This document shows positions 36,931 through 46,172 of a stretch of DNA of 64,000 nucleotides, piece after piece. Position numbers and translations under genes: made by a program. The stretch covers positions 2,580,150 to 2,644,149 of the forward strand of contig NZ_FOIU01000001.1 of the NCBI RefSeq assembly GCF_900111495.1, read 5' to 3'. This stretch comes from Chryseobacterium wanjuense (GTDB lineage Bacteria; Bacteroidota; Bacteroidia; Flavobacteriales; Weeksellaceae). The notes below the pieces were generated by a model, which did no database searches, had not been told where the DNA came from, and saw only the letters and a list, made by a program, of their open reading frames with translations. Each line of letters opens with the position of its first letter. Positions within the stretch are counted from its first letter, which is position 1.

Positions 36931-37764
36931 TTATGCTTTCCTACTATTAAATTTTATCATTTTCTCAACATTTTCCTGCAAATATTTAACAGGTGCTGCT
37001 CCAAATTTTTCCCTAAAGGATCGAGAAAAATGAGAGATATCTTCAAATCCTACTTCCAAATATATTTCGGATGGCTTCTTCCCTTTTTTTGTAATTAGAT
37101 AGTGAGCCTGCTCAAGTCTTTTTTGTAACAACCACCTACCCGGCGAAACTTTAAACACCTTTTTAAAATCTCTTTTGAAAGTTGCTATACTTCGTCCGCT
37201 CATATAGCTGAAACGTTCTAGCGGTACATTAAACTGAAAGTTACGATTCATAAAAGCTTCCAGATCTATTTTCCCAGGTTTGCCAAAATGAAATAATATA
37301 TTTTTAAGATTAGGATCCGTCTTAATTAATAATAAAACAGCTTCTTTCATCTTCAAACTCAGCAGTACCTGATTTTCATTACCTTCAAGGTTAAAATATG
37401 GTGGTAGTGAATTAATATAATTTATCAGCAAAGGGCTAGAGTTAATTTTTACTACGGAATCTTCAATTCCTTCCAACTCTTCTGTATATCTAAACTCTTT
37501 AATGAACTCTTTTAAAAAGGGTTGATCAAGCACAAGTGTGATTGTTTTATAATCGCCCTTTTCTGTAGGTATTGTAGTACACTTAGCCAAACAATTTTTT
37601 CTCAACAGACCGAAATCACCAGTGTTCAAAATATATTCTTTGTCTGCATCATTGATAATAAGTGAACCGGACTGTTGATATAAAAAAATGTGATCAGCTA
37701 TGAACTGCTCATTTGATAAACTTTCCATAACGTAGCAAGAATCCTGAATATTGGTATGTATCAT
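36931..37764 (-). CDS. AraC-family regulator
   Basis: A 277-residue regulator. The N-terminal part is a cupin-like domain ('LYQQSGSLIINDADKEYILNTGDFGLLRKN'). The C-terminal HTH pair is 'RFSYMSGRSIATFKRDFKKVFKVSPGRWLLQKRLEQAHYLI' and 'KPSEIYLEVGFEDISHFSRSFREKFGAAPVKYL'. It lies 94 bases after the aldehyde dehydrogenase gene on the same strand and may be cotranscribed with it, or regulate the Gfo/Idh operon on its other side. Confidence 0.9.
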   Translation of the reverse strand: MIHTNIQDSCYVMESLSNEQFIADHIFLYQQSGSLIINDADKEYILNTGDFGLLRKNCLAKCTTIPTEKGDYKTITLVLDQPFLKEFIKEFRYTEELEGIEDSVVKINSSPLLINYINSLPPYFNLEGNENQVLLSLKMKEAVLLLIKTDPNLKNILFHFGKPGKIDLEAFMNRNFQFNVPLERFSYMSGRSIATFKRDFKKVFKVSPGRWLLQKRLEQAHYLITKKGKKPSEIYLEVGFEDISHFSRSFREKFGAAPVKYLQENVEKMIKFNSRKA

Positions 37765-37858
37765 TTTTATCTTTTAAATTTTATAAACCTTTCACCTAAC
37801 AATTAAATCACATAGCTACATATTGTATCTATTTTTCTAAAAAATATACCGTTATGTT

Positions 37859-39274
37859 TTATAAAGCTATCACTTTAGGTTCAACATATTCCTCTATACC
37901 ATAAGTCCAAGAGGTTCGTCCGATACCAGACTGTTTAAAACCACCAAATGGAGATTGAGCTTCTCTATTAACAGCCGTATTAATCAAAACCCGACCTGAA
38001 ACAATTTGTCGTGCTATTTCTTTCGCTTTTTCAATATCCTGTGAGCTAATATAAGCTGACAAACCGTATATAGTACTGTTAGCAATCTTTACAGCCTCCT
38101 CTTCAGTGGTGTAAGTTATAACAGAAAGTACAGGACCAAAAATCTCTTCATTAGCAATAATCATATCCTGATTCACATTCACAAAAACTGTAGGTTTAAC
38201 ATAAAAACCTTTAAATCCTTCCGGATGTCCCAAACCGCCGACAAGTACTTGTGCACCCTCATCTATCCCTGATTGTATGTAACGCTGCACTGTATCATAC
38301 TGTTTTTTGCTTACCAAAGGACCAATATAAGATTGTGTATTCCAAAGATCACCAATCTTAATATTTTTCATGCCTTCTTTAATGAGATCCTTAACCTGTT
38401 CCAATTTACCTTCAGGTACAAGTATTCTAGTACCAGCATGACAGGCCTGACCACTATTGCTGAAACCTATTAATAATGCTAAGGGAATTGCTTTATCAAG
38501 ATCAGCATCCTCAAGTATTATATTAGGTGACTTCCCTCCTAGCTCTAGGGTCACTCTTTTCATTGTTTGTGCCGCCGTACTAGAAATTAACCGGCCTACT
38601 TGAGTTGATCCCGTAAATGTAACAACTGCAACATCCGGATGAGAGTTTAAAACAGTCCCAACTTCGGGTCCTGTTCCATTAACAATATTGATCACTCCTT
38701 TTGGAACTCCGGCTTGATCAAAGCAGCGTGCAAGTATCTCTGTCTGTATAGCACTTAATTCACTAGGCTTAATAACAATTGTACATCCTGCAGCAATAGC
38801 TGGCGCCACTTTCCCACATATATGTGTATAGTTAGCATTCCAGGGAGTGATAGCCGCTATAACACCTAGCGGTTCATTGATTATAGTTGCAAATTCAAGC
38901 TGTTTTTCAAATTCAAAATTTTCCATCGCAGCTTTAGTATCTAGAAAGATCTGCGCTGCATATTGGGTTCTGCCTTTAGTAGCAGATATTGGAGATCCAT
39001 ATTCTTGTACTGCAGCTTCATTTAGTTCCTTTTCATTAGCTACCAGAACATCATATAGTCGCTCTAAAATTTCTGCACGCTCCTGAAGGGTTGATTTTGA
39101 AAATGATTCAAAAGCTTTTTTTGCGGCGTCGATTGCCAGGTTAGCATCGACCTCATCACCTAAATGAACCATTCCAATCTTTTCTCCACTATCAGGATTA
39201 TAAAGATCCTGAACTTGTTTGCCATGAGGCTTTACAAACAATCCATTGATATAAATTTTATCTATTATTTTCAT
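37859..39274 (-). CDS. Aldehyde dehydrogenase family protein
   Basis: About 471 residues from the ATG at 39274 (MKIIDKIYINGLFV); nine extra codons reach 39301. Catalytic features: Asn in 'TPWNANYTH', 'VTFTGSTQVGRLI', general-base Glu in 'LELGGKSPN', nucleophile Cys in 'NSGQACHAGTR', and 'EEIFGPVLSVI'. It oxidises aldehydes to acids with NAD(P). It is flanked by two AraC regulators on the same strand and fits the reactive-carbonyl theme of this region. Confidence 0.92.
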   Translation of the reverse strand: MKIIDKIYINGLFVKPHGKQVQDLYNPDSGEKIGMVHLGDEVDANLAIDAAKKAFESFSKSTLQERAEILERLYDVLVANEKELNEAAVQEYGSPISATKGRTQYAAQIFLDTKAAMENFEFEKQLEFATIINEPLGVIAAITPWNANYTHICGKVAPAIAAGCTIVIKPSELSAIQTEILARCFDQAGVPKGVINIVNGTGPEVGTVLNSHPDVAVVTFTGSTQVGRLISSTAAQTMKRVTLELGGKSPNIILEDADLDKAIPLALLIGFSNSGQACHAGTRILVPEGKLEQVKDLIKEGMKNIKIGDLWNTQSYIGPLVSKKQYDTVQRYIQSGIDEGAQVLVGGLGHPEGFKGFYVKPTVFVNVNQDMIIANEEIFGPVLSVITYTTEEEAVKIANSTIYGLSAYISSQDIEKAKEIARQIVSGRVLINTAVNREAQSPFGGFKQSGIGRTSWTYGIEEYVEPKVIAL

Positions 39275-39405
39275 ATTATTGAATAGCTTTATTGTGTACA
39301 AAAGTATGCCGATTTATAAATTTATAATTGCCCTAAAAGTTCAATTTTATTGTCTCAGGAGATCAACAATGATTTACTTAATATAGTTACTTAAACAAGA
39401 GCAAA

Positions 39406-40242
39406 CTATATTTGACGTGCAACTGACATTTTGACTTTTTCACGGTAGTGCAAAGGAGCAATACCTTCCTTACTTTTAAAAAATCTACTAAAAGTTTGTA
39501 AATCGTCATATCCTAAATCATACGAAATTTCTTTTATACTTTTATCAGTATAAAGAATTTGATTTCTTGCATCTACCATAATTCTTTCGTGAATAAAATC
39601 TTTTGGCGGACAGCCGATTGCAGTCGAGAATATAGTAGAAAGCATTTTCGGAGATTTGTTAAGCTTAGATGCATAAAATGCAACATCATGATGCTCACAA
39701 AAATGGTTCTCAACAAGATAATTAAATGAACTAACAATCTCAAACAGCTCTTTTTTATTCCCTGTCAATCCTGCCGCCTGTGCACACAGATTTATAATTC
39801 TTTTAAGAAGAAGTGAAACTATGTCGTTTTGAAGTCGGTCTTGTAAAGAGATTTCATTGTGTAAAAAATTCCATGAATTCTCTAAATAAATTAACTGCTC
39901 AGCAGTCATTGATATAATTTTCACTTCTTTTTCAAATAAACCAAATAAATTATTCAAATCCATTTCATTGTCTTTAGAATAGCTGCAAAGCAGTGTTTTA
40001 CTAAACCTTAACATTTTTGCGGAAGAAACTTTAATATTTTCAATAGAATGGGATGTGTTTAGAAAGAAGATTGAATTTTTTGAAATTTCATAACATACAT
40101 TATCAATATGAACATACATTTCATTTCCTATATTCCAAATAACAGATAACTCACTTATATCTGTGTTAAAAATTAACGATGTATTAAGGGAGTCTAATTC
40201 ACTTAATTTTAAGATGTTATTTATGGTGATTCTATTATCCAT
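39406..40242 (-). CDS. AraC-family regulator (Flavobacteriia 'helix-turn-helix' subfamily)
   Basis: A 278-residue protein. The N-terminal sensor ('LSVIWNIGNEMYVHIDNVCYEISKNSIFFLNTSH') lacks the usual cupin histidines. The HTH pair is 'DVAFYASKLNKSPKMLSTIFSTAIGCPPKDFIHERIMVDARNQI' and 'SIKEISYDLGYDDLQTFSRFFKSKEGIAPLHYR'. It resembles the regulator at 48856-49710 in domain layout. It precedes the aldehyde dehydrogenase by about 130 bases on the same strand. Confidence 0.88.
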   Translation of the reverse strand: MDNRITINNILKLSELDSLNTSLIFNTDISELSVIWNIGNEMYVHIDNVCYEISKNSIFFLNTSHSIENIKVSSAKMLRFSKTLLCSYSKDNEMDLNNLFGLFEKEVKIISMTAEQLIYLENSWNFLHNEISLQDRLQNDIVSLLLKRIINLCAQAAGLTGNKKELFEIVSSFNYLVENHFCEHHDVAFYASKLNKSPKMLSTIFSTAIGCPPKDFIHERIMVDARNQILYTDKSIKEISYDLGYDDLQTFSRFFKSKEGIAPLHYREKVKMSVARQI

Positions 40243-40843
40243 GATTATTTGTATATGTTAAACACTCTTAATCCAAATAATTCTAATTACTTAACGTAAA
40301 ATGATAGTGAAGATTCCTGACGGGAAATACGTACTAAATTTTCTCCAAAATTGAAGTTCTACAATTAGAATCAATTATTAAATCTAAATCATACTATCCT
40401 TTTATTTTTCACTTGGTTTAATAATTATATAAAATTACATATACTAAGTTTGATTTTAATGGTAGAATTTTGATATAAAATTGTACTTTTTGTATAATTT
40501 AGTTAACCCCTAAAACTAATCGTTAATATTATATATAAGAAAAATTAATACGAATACTAGAGGGAAAATTCAAGCGGCATTCGGTAAAAAAATCGAGACG
40601 GTCTCAGAACTGATTTTAATACTTCCACAGTACAAATCGCATTTGAGACAGTCTCGTTAACTTTGATCAAAACTACTGATCAACTTTAAAACCAATATTT
40701 ATAAATATTTGCTTACCTAACTAAATATTTTTATGTAGTTTAGAATATTACCTTACTATTTATCAGGTTGATAAAATCGTTTGTTTTGTTATTTTACTAT
40801 AATAAACACTCCGATTTGAAATTTGATTCTAAAAACCGACTTC
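40243..40843. other. Intergenic region with two matching palindromes
   Basis: About 600 AT-rich bases with no gene that can be supported. A short open stretch around 40563-40660 translates without stops but is not recognisable. The notable content is the pair of GAGAC-N-GTCTC palindromes at 40595 and 40645. Confidence 0.5.
40595..40655. promoter_or_regulatory. Two operator-like palindromes, GAGAC-N-GTCTC
   Basis: Copies at 40595-40605 (central G) and 40645-40655 (central A) are exactly 50 bases apart, close to five helical turns. Paired odd-length palindromes like these are typical TetR-family operators. No TetR gene is present in the window. They lie upstream of the araC-type gene (start 40242) by 350 bases and downstream of the MBL gene. 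Confidence 0.45.
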
Positions 40844-41821
40844 TTATGCGATTCCCCTATAAACCAGATACGTGAAAGTATCACCATTTATTACAAAGCC
40901 TCCCCATTTCGCATCATAATCAGCTGTTGGCTTAGATGCTACAATTTCTTTTAAGGTCTTACCCTGGCCTTTCAGTGTTGATACTTTTCGATGAATATCT
41001 ACAAGCATATCTTTATACTCTATCATTTGTTGCTTATTGCCAATAGGTCCATGTCCAGGAACAATTATAGTTTTATCCGTGATTCTGGCTATATTTTCTT
41101 TTGCTACACTAATCATTCCTGATATACTTCCACCTGTATTATAATCTATAAAAGGATAATGACCGTTCCACCATGTGTCAGCAACAACTAAAATATCCGC
41201 CTTCGGAAAATACACAGAAATATCTCCATCCGTATGAGATGGCTGATATTTTTTCATTTGTATTTTTTCACCATTAAAAGCTAAAATTTTACTTTCTTTA
41301 AATGTATTGGAAGGGATAGCGCCAGCAGGAGCGGGAGGGAATGTATAATCCCAATCATCTACACGAGTGGTTTTAGATAAATGTTTGCGGGTATTTTCGT
41401 GTGCAATAATAACTGCCCCTTCTTCTTTAATCCATAAGTTTCCATCTGCATGATCAAAATGCCAATGGGTATTTACGAGATACTTTAGTGGCTTGGAGCT
41501 AATAGCCCTTAATGCAGTTTTAATATTTGCTTTAGAAACACCAATACCAGCATCTACCAGTAGAATTCCTTCAGGACCGGATAACATTACTATATTTCCA
41601 CCTGATCCTTCTAAAACAGTAACATTTCCTCTCAGCTTTGTAGGGGTAATTTTTGCTGTTGCAGCTGCTCTCATGATAGTAAGTACAGGACTTTCCTGTA
41701 AATTTGGTATAATTACCTCTTCTTTTACTGATGAAAGCAATGTGTGAGGTAAAAATACTAGACCTGCAGTCAATATACCCGCAGCTTCTAGAAATCTTCG
41801 ACGGCTTAAATTATTTTCCAT
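40844..41821 (-). CDS. Exported MBL-fold hydrolase with twin-arginine-like signal
   Basis: About 325 residues from the ATG at 41821. The start MENNLSRRRFLEAAGILTAG is a Tat-like signal (SRRRFL plus hydrophobic stretch), so the enzyme is probably periplasmic and cofactor- or metal-loaded before export. The metal motif 'VNTHWHFDHADG' (HxHxDH), later 'HTDGDISVYFPKADILVVAD' and 'VPGHGPIGNK' complete the dinuclear site. The closest picture is the SoxH/QuiP-type branch of MBL proteins; substrate unknown. It follows the esterase at 41920-42897 by 98 bases. Confidence 0.85.
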   Translation of the reverse strand: MENNLSRRRFLEAAGILTAGLVFLPHTLLSSVKEEVIIPNLQESPVLTIMRAAATAKITPTKLRGNVTVLEGSGGNIVMLSGPEGILLVDAGIGVSKANIKTALRAISSKPLKYLVNTHWHFDHADGNLWIKEEGAVIIAHENTRKHLSKTTRVDDWDYTFPPAPAGAIPSNTFKESKILAFNGEKIQMKKYQPSHTDGDISVYFPKADILVVADTWWNGHYPFIDYNTGGSISGMISVAKENIARITDKTIIVPGHGPIGNKQQMIEYKDMLVDIHRKVSTLKGQGKTLKEIVASKPTADYDAKWGGFVINGDTFTYLVYRGIA

Positions 41822-41919
41822 AATTAATAGTTTTATAGTTATGTTTATTATATGATAAGACACTACATTTTCTATCACATCCTTAATATTATTTCACAAA
41901 ATTTTAATACATAGGTATT

Positions 41920-42897
41920 TTATTTTTTCCCGAGGAATTGTTTCAATTGTCCTGCTGATTGTTCAAAAGCAGCGCGAGTGGCCGGAAGTGTTGCAAGAGC
42001 ATTCAATAAACCAAAATCGTGAATCATACCGTTGTAACGCGTTGTAGTAACCTGAACACCTGCCTCGTTAAGCTTACGCCCAAAAGCTTCTCCTTCATCT
42101 CGTAAAACATCATTTTCCGCTACAATGATTAAGCTCGGCGGTAAACCGCTTAACTGTTCGGTAGTAGCCTGTAGTGGAGAGGCATGGATATCTTTCCTCT
42201 TGGATGGATCTGGAATGTAAAAATCATACATCCATTTCATTAAAGAGGTACTTAAAAAACGATCCTTTCCAAATTTCTGATACGATTCAGTTTCAAAATC
42301 TGCGGCCACTATCGGCCACATCATTACTAAGCCCTTAATCTCTGGTCCTTTCTTTTCCTTAGCCATTAAAGCGGTCACTGCAGTCATATTACCTCCTACA
42401 CTATTTCCAACTACTGCCAGATTTTTTCCATCTACATTGATTTCATCTCCATGTTCTGAAACCCATTTTGTGGCTGCATAAATCTCATTAATCGCAACAG
42501 GATACTGCGCTTCGGGCGTTCGTGTGTAGTTCACAAATACTCCTGAGAAACCTGTCAAAACAACCAGGTCACGAACCATTCGCTCGTGCGTAGGAAAATC
42601 ACCCAAAATCCAGCCTCCGCCGTGAATAAAGATAAATACTGGCAATTTATCTGTGACTCCTTTAGGGCGTACAATATTCAAACTTACCGTATGGCCGTCC
42701 TGTGTAATGGTTTTCTCGGAAACTTCAATCCCGGAAAGATCTACTTTAACAGAGGCCTGTGCATCTACCAAAACTTGTTTAGCAGCTTTAGGTTCTAATT
42801 TTTCCAATGGAGTTCCTCCACTGTTTAATTTTACTAAAAAAGCTCTGACATCTTTATCAAGATGAGGATCAGTAGCAAAGTCTATAAGAGTATTCAT
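41920..42897 (-). CDS. Alpha/beta hydrolase (HSL-type esterase), copy without signal
   Basis: A 325-residue esterase: oxyanion-hole motif 'FIHGGGWILGD', nucleophile serine in 'VVGNSVGGN', catalytic Asp in 'IVAENDVLRDEG', and His in 'NGMIHDFG'. From 'DFATDPHLDKD' to the C-terminus it is almost identical to the protein at 46173-47279, with about seven differences in 320 residues. It starts MNTLI where the other copy has a lipoprotein signal, so this one is probably cytoplasmic. The nearly identical DNA (41920-42880 versus 46173-47140) is a direct repeat 4.3 kb apart. Confidence 0.9.
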   Translation of the reverse strand: MNTLIDFATDPHLDKDVRAFLVKLNSGGTPLEKLEPKAAKQVLVDAQASVKVDLSGIEVSEKTITQDGHTVSLNIVRPKGVTDKLPVFIFIHGGGWILGDFPTHERMVRDLVVLTGFSGVFVNYTRTPEAQYPVAINEIYAATKWVSEHGDEINVDGKNLAVVGNSVGGNMTAVTALMAKEKKGPEIKGLVMMWPIVAADFETESYQKFGKDRFLSTSLMKWMYDFYIPDPSKRKDIHASPLQATTEQLSGLPPSLIIVAENDVLRDEGEAFGRKLNEAGVQVTTTRYNGMIHDFGLLNALATLPATRAAFEQSAGQLKQFLGKK

Positions 42898-43206
42898 AAT
42901 ATTAACTTTTAATTCGTTTGTAAAAAAACAACACTATAGGTTTAATTTCGTTATACATTTATAATGCTGGCCTTAACAAAATTGCAAAAGTTATTGATTT
43001 CTATGGTAGTCTATTTTTCCTTATCTGTTAACAATTTTTCCAAAAAATGAGTTATACTTCAAAAACATGATCTATGTTGTTTCTAAATGCAATCAACCCT
43101 CCATATTTCTTTATATATGTATCTAAAAAATATCGAAGCTATTCCTCTTTTAAGTTTTGCCGAATTCTTAACTAACATAACATACTTGGTATGTTCACAT
43201 AGAAAT
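42898..43206. other. Intergenic region, nothing recognised
   Basis: About 310 AT-rich bases upstream of the esterase; no gene, repeat or clear stem was seen. Confidence 0.4.
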
Positions 43207-43767
43207 CTATTGACTATTAATTAAAAGTTTCCTTGCGGAATCTGAAGCTATGATCAAACCACCAGCTAACATTATAATATCTTTAATAACCAGCCTTCCT
43301 TTCCCTGCTAAATAAGGAAAACCATATTGTTCACTACCAATGTTTGGTACGTAAGCTTCAGGAGTGGTTATAAGAAATGAAAGAGTCACCTGGGACATAC
43401 AGAATATGAGAATTCCGCTTAAGAATCCAACTTTAGGAAACCATACTCCTAATAATGTTAGCAAACCTATTATCACAATCATTATTCCAAGAGCAAAAGA
43501 AAATGTGTAAGTACCATTTATTTGATTCCATTGAACATTGTATTCTATAACTTCTCCTTCTTTATTCTGATAATTTTTATATTCCCCAGAATTATTGTAA
43601 AAAAAACTCATTACTGGACTATTCGCTACAAAAGGAACTATTCCTTCCGCTTCATAATGAAAAGCTTTCAATCCACCTATCCATGTCATAACAATAAAAA
43701 TTGTAATTCTTAGAAAATTAATTAGGTGTAGTTGGCTGTCTGAAATAATTTGCAATAGTTTTTTCAT
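43207..43767 (-). CDS. DUF417/YkgB-family membrane protein (RclC-like)
   Basis: A 186-residue membrane protein with about four helices: 'LINFLRITIFIVMTWIGGLKAFHYEAEGIVPFVANSPVMSF' at the N-terminus is the family signature, then 'FALGIMIVIIGLLTLLGVWF', 'GFLSGILIFCMSQVTLSFLITTPEAY' and 'IKDIIMLAGGLIIAS'. The family includes RclC of the E. coli reactive-chlorine resistance operon. Its place beside pirin, azoreductase and AhpD-like genes supports a role in oxidant or electrophile stress (inference). Confidence 0.85.
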   Translation of the reverse strand: MKKLLQIISDSQLHLINFLRITIFIVMTWIGGLKAFHYEAEGIVPFVANSPVMSFFYNNSGEYKNYQNKEGEVIEYNVQWNQINGTYTFSFALGIMIVIIGLLTLLGVWFPKVGFLSGILIFCMSQVTLSFLITTPEAYVPNIGSEQYGFPYLAGKGRLVIKDIIMLAGGLIIASDSARKLLINSQ

Positions 43768-44030
43768 AATAGATCTTCTTTTAGTTTTTTCTAATACCCA
43801 ACCCTATATTCATATTTTTTATTTGTAATTATCTATATAATTAATAGTCTTTAAACAGAAATAAATATAGCGTCAAATTTTTGCAGATTTATAAAATCAT
43901 ACGAAGAAGTAAATACAAAGTTAAAAGCTGAGAGTAAAATGATGATAGACAACTTTTCTTTAATAGTTGTCAATTTTTCTTGATTCAATTGCCGTATTTG
44001 CAGATGAGAAGGCTGCGACTTATATTGCTA

Positions 44031-44062
44031 AAAAAGGTTGAATAGAACTATTCAACCTTTTT
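44031..44062. terminator. Terminator after the pirin gene
   Basis: AAAAAGGTTGAATAG (44031-44045) pairs with CTATTCAACCTTTTT (44048-44062), giving T runs on both strands, 20 bases past the pirin stop. Confidence 0.85.
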
Positions 44063-44082
44063 TATTTGATTTATTTAGATTT

Positions 44083-44937
44083 TTATCGATTCACTTTTTT
44101 ATTATCCGACAAGTTATCAACATGAGGCATTTTTCCATCCCTATACTTTTCATATAGACTATAAATATCGTCTGTAACATCCGCAATAAAAGGGCCGTGT
44201 GCTATTACTTCCTCATTATGAGGCATACCTGCATATAGAATAAAATGAGTATCATCGTTAATTGACTTGAATTCGATTACACTATCTCCTATATCTTCAG
44301 TTCTATTAAACCATCCAACCTGTCCAGCTTCTATTATTTTATTTCCAATCTGAATTGAACCTTCCAAGACATACACCAATCCATTATAATTTGAAGGTAA
44401 CATTTGAGTAAGCGTTTGTTTTACTTTTACTCTAAAATCAACCAATATGAAAGGTGTAATAGATGTTATTGGAGAAATCAGCCCGTTGCTCGATCCACTA
44501 TACACACGAATTTCAAAATTCTCATTTTTTAATGTTGGAACATTTTCCAATAATATTCTTTGCCAAAAAGGTTCAACCCAGCGTTTTTCGGCAGGCAGTG
44601 CAAGCCAAACCTGTAGGATTCGTAAGTCTTGTTGAGACTTAATTTCTTCGCTGTGTATAATTCCACTTCCTGCGGTCAATAGCTCAAAACTACCAGTCAG
44701 CCAGTCTTTTTCATTTCCTTTAAGAACTAAAGTTAATATTTCAAATCCCGCATGAGGATGCGGTCCTCCTACAGGCTCAGTTCCGGGAAGATTAAGTTTA
44801 TCGTCCATAAACAAAATGAAGGGATCTGACTCCTTATAAGATACTTTCTCTAGAATAGCAGAAGCTTTATGTCCCATACCTAAAAAGCCTTGACGCCACT
44901 TGCTTTCAGTAGTCTTTCTTATCAATCTTTCTATCAT
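44083..44937 (-). CDS. Pirin-family protein
   Basis: A 284-residue bicupin. The metal-binding motif 'GGPHPHAGFEILTLVLKG' and 'LTAGSGIIHSEE' give the His-His-His-Glu site of pirins, some of which are quercetin dioxygenases. The C-terminal cupin is 'YVLEGSIQIGNKIIEAGQVGWFNRTEDIG'. The azoreductase gene lies 65 bases upstream on the same strand; pirin and azoreductase genes are often regulated together by electrophile-sensing HxlR repressors. Confidence 0.92.
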   Translation of the reverse strand: MIERLIRKTTESKWRQGFLGMGHKASAILEKVSYKESDPFILFMDDKLNLPGTEPVGGPHPHAGFEILTLVLKGNEKDWLTGSFELLTAGSGIIHSEEIKSQQDLRILQVWLALPAEKRWVEPFWQRILLENVPTLKNENFEIRVYSGSSNGLISPITSITPFILVDFRVKVKQTLTQMLPSNYNGLVYVLEGSIQIGNKIIEAGQVGWFNRTEDIGDSVIEFKSINDDTHFILYAGMPHNEEVIAHGPFIADVTDDIYSLYEKYRDGKMPHVDNLSDNKKVNR

Positions 44938-45002
44938 AAATATACTCTTAGGAAGTTTTTGAAACTTCAGTTCTTAAAAAACGAATGAAGAAACTTTTAT
45001 CT

Positions 45003-45608
45003 TTAAAAAACAAACTGTTCCACCGTTTGAATTGCTTTCGGTAAAGCATTTTCGCTAACCTCCGGAATTGCAATACCTTCTACTCTAAAAACTGTTATGT
45101 CAGTTATTCCAATGAAACCTAATATATTCCGTAAATATTGTTCAGTAAGATCAAATTTTTTCATCGGACCATCTGAGTATATACCTCCAGTAGCAATCGA
45201 TAGATAAACTTTTTTACCTTGAATCAATCCTTCAACTCCGTTTTCAGAATATTTGAATGTAGCGCCCACTCGTACAATTTGATCAATCCATGCCTTCAGT
45301 GAAGAAGGTATTGTAAAATTATACATAGGAACATCAATGACAATAATATCTGCATTTTTTAATTCTTCAATGGCTTCATTTGAGTATTTTACTGCTTCCT
45401 GCAGTTCTGAGGTATGGTTTTCAGTCGGTGTTATAAATGAGGCAAAATGAATTCCGTTAAAGTGAGGGATTTCGTTCTTAACTAGATTTTTAGTGCGGAC
45501 ACTTGAGTCAGGATGTTTCTTTTCAAGCTTTTCAATAATTGCATTCCCTAATTGAAAACTCTGAGAAGCTTCTTCTCTGAAACTTGTAATTAATCTTAAA
45601 ATTTTCAT
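45003..45608 (-). CDS. FMN-dependent NAD(P)H azoreductase/quinone reductase
   Basis: A 201-residue flavodoxin-fold enzyme: 'LRLITSFREEASQSFQLGNAI' phosphate loop, 'IVIDVPMYNFTIPSSLKAWIDQIVRVGATFKY' (FMN-binding PMYNFxxPxxLKxWID signature of AzoR) and 'YLSIATGGIYSDGPM'. It reduces quinones and azo compounds by two electrons, preventing redox cycling. A divergent HxlR gene and a tandem operator lie directly upstream. Confidence 0.92.
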   Translation of the reverse strand: MKILRLITSFREEASQSFQLGNAIIEKLEKKHPDSSVRTKNLVKNEIPHFNGIHFASFITPTENHTSELQEAVKYSNEAIEELKNADIIVIDVPMYNFTIPSSLKAWIDQIVRVGATFKYSENGVEGLIQGKKVYLSIATGGIYSDGPMKKFDLTEQYLRNILGFIGITDITVFRVEGIAIPEVSENALPKAIQTVEQFVF

Positions 45609-45636
45609 ATGATCTTTTTTTATTTGTGCAAATTTC

Positions 45637-45699
45637 CAAAATTATACTATATATTTGTTATCAATTACAAAAAGGATAGTAGTTACAAAAAGGATAGTA
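45637..45699. promoter_or_regulatory. azoR-type promoter with tandem HxlR-operator-like repeats
   Basis: On the minus strand TTG (plus 45662-45664), 17 bases, and TAATTTTG (plus 45637-45644) form the azoreductase promoter. Immediately next to it a 17-bp unit TTACAAAAAGGATAGTA occurs twice in direct orientation (45665-45681 and 45683-45699, 18-base period), 20 bases before the HxlR start codon. This is a likely binding site for the divergent regulator. Confidence 0.6.
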
Positions 45700-45718
45700 A
45701 TATAAATTTATATTTTTT

Positions 45719-46063
45719 ATGATAACACATACACAAGAAACTTGTTCTAAGGCAAAACTAGCCATCCACGATACTTTAGATATTGTAGGAGGAAAATGGA
45801 AGCTGATATTAATCGCAGTTCTAAGAAGTGGTAAAAGAGGTTTTAACGAATTATCAAGAGAAGCCGGTATTTCACCGAGAATACTTTCAAAAGAATTACA
45901 GGAATTAGAAATAAATGGATTGATAAGCCGCAAAGTTTGCAACACCAAACCTGTAACAGTCATCTATGAACTTACTCCGTACAGCGATACATTGGCAGAC
46001 GTTCTAACAGCAATGGAAAATTGGGGCTATCAACATAGACAAAAAATTTTAGCCAATAAATAA
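45719..46063 (+). CDS. HxlR-family transcriptional regulator
   Basis: A 114-residue winged-HTH repressor: 'LDIVGGKWKLILIAVLRSGKRGFNELSREAGISPRILSKELQELEINGLI' is the full HxlR signature. N-terminal Cys9 ('ETCSKAK') matches the redox-sensing Cys of YodB/HypR-type HxlR proteins, and a second Cys is present in 'KVCNTKP'. YodB and relatives repress azoreductase genes until quinones or diamide modify the Cys. The divergent azoreductase gene and the tandem repeats between them fit that model. Confidence 0.93.
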   Translation: MITHTQETCSKAKLAIHDTLDIVGGKWKLILIAVLRSGKRGFNELSREAGISPRILSKELQELEINGLISRKVCNTKPVTVIYELTPYSDTLADVLTAMENWGYQHRQKILANK

Positions 46064-46172
46064 AAACACATTTTGCCAATACTCCAACCAAATATTAATG
46101 ATCGAAGTATACTTCGACCATTAATATCTATTTATCTGATAAATGGTTCACAGATATTTATACATAAAATTT

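Noticed and set aside
40563..40660. Possible short gene over the two GAGAC palindromes
   Set aside because: The open stretch has no start, no recognisable similarity, and the palindromes explain the sequence better.
45665..45699. Tandem repeats as a simple slippage artefact
   Set aside because: The 17-bp unit is complex, exact, and placed precisely between a promoter and a regulator start, so a regulatory role is more likely; kept as a finding.
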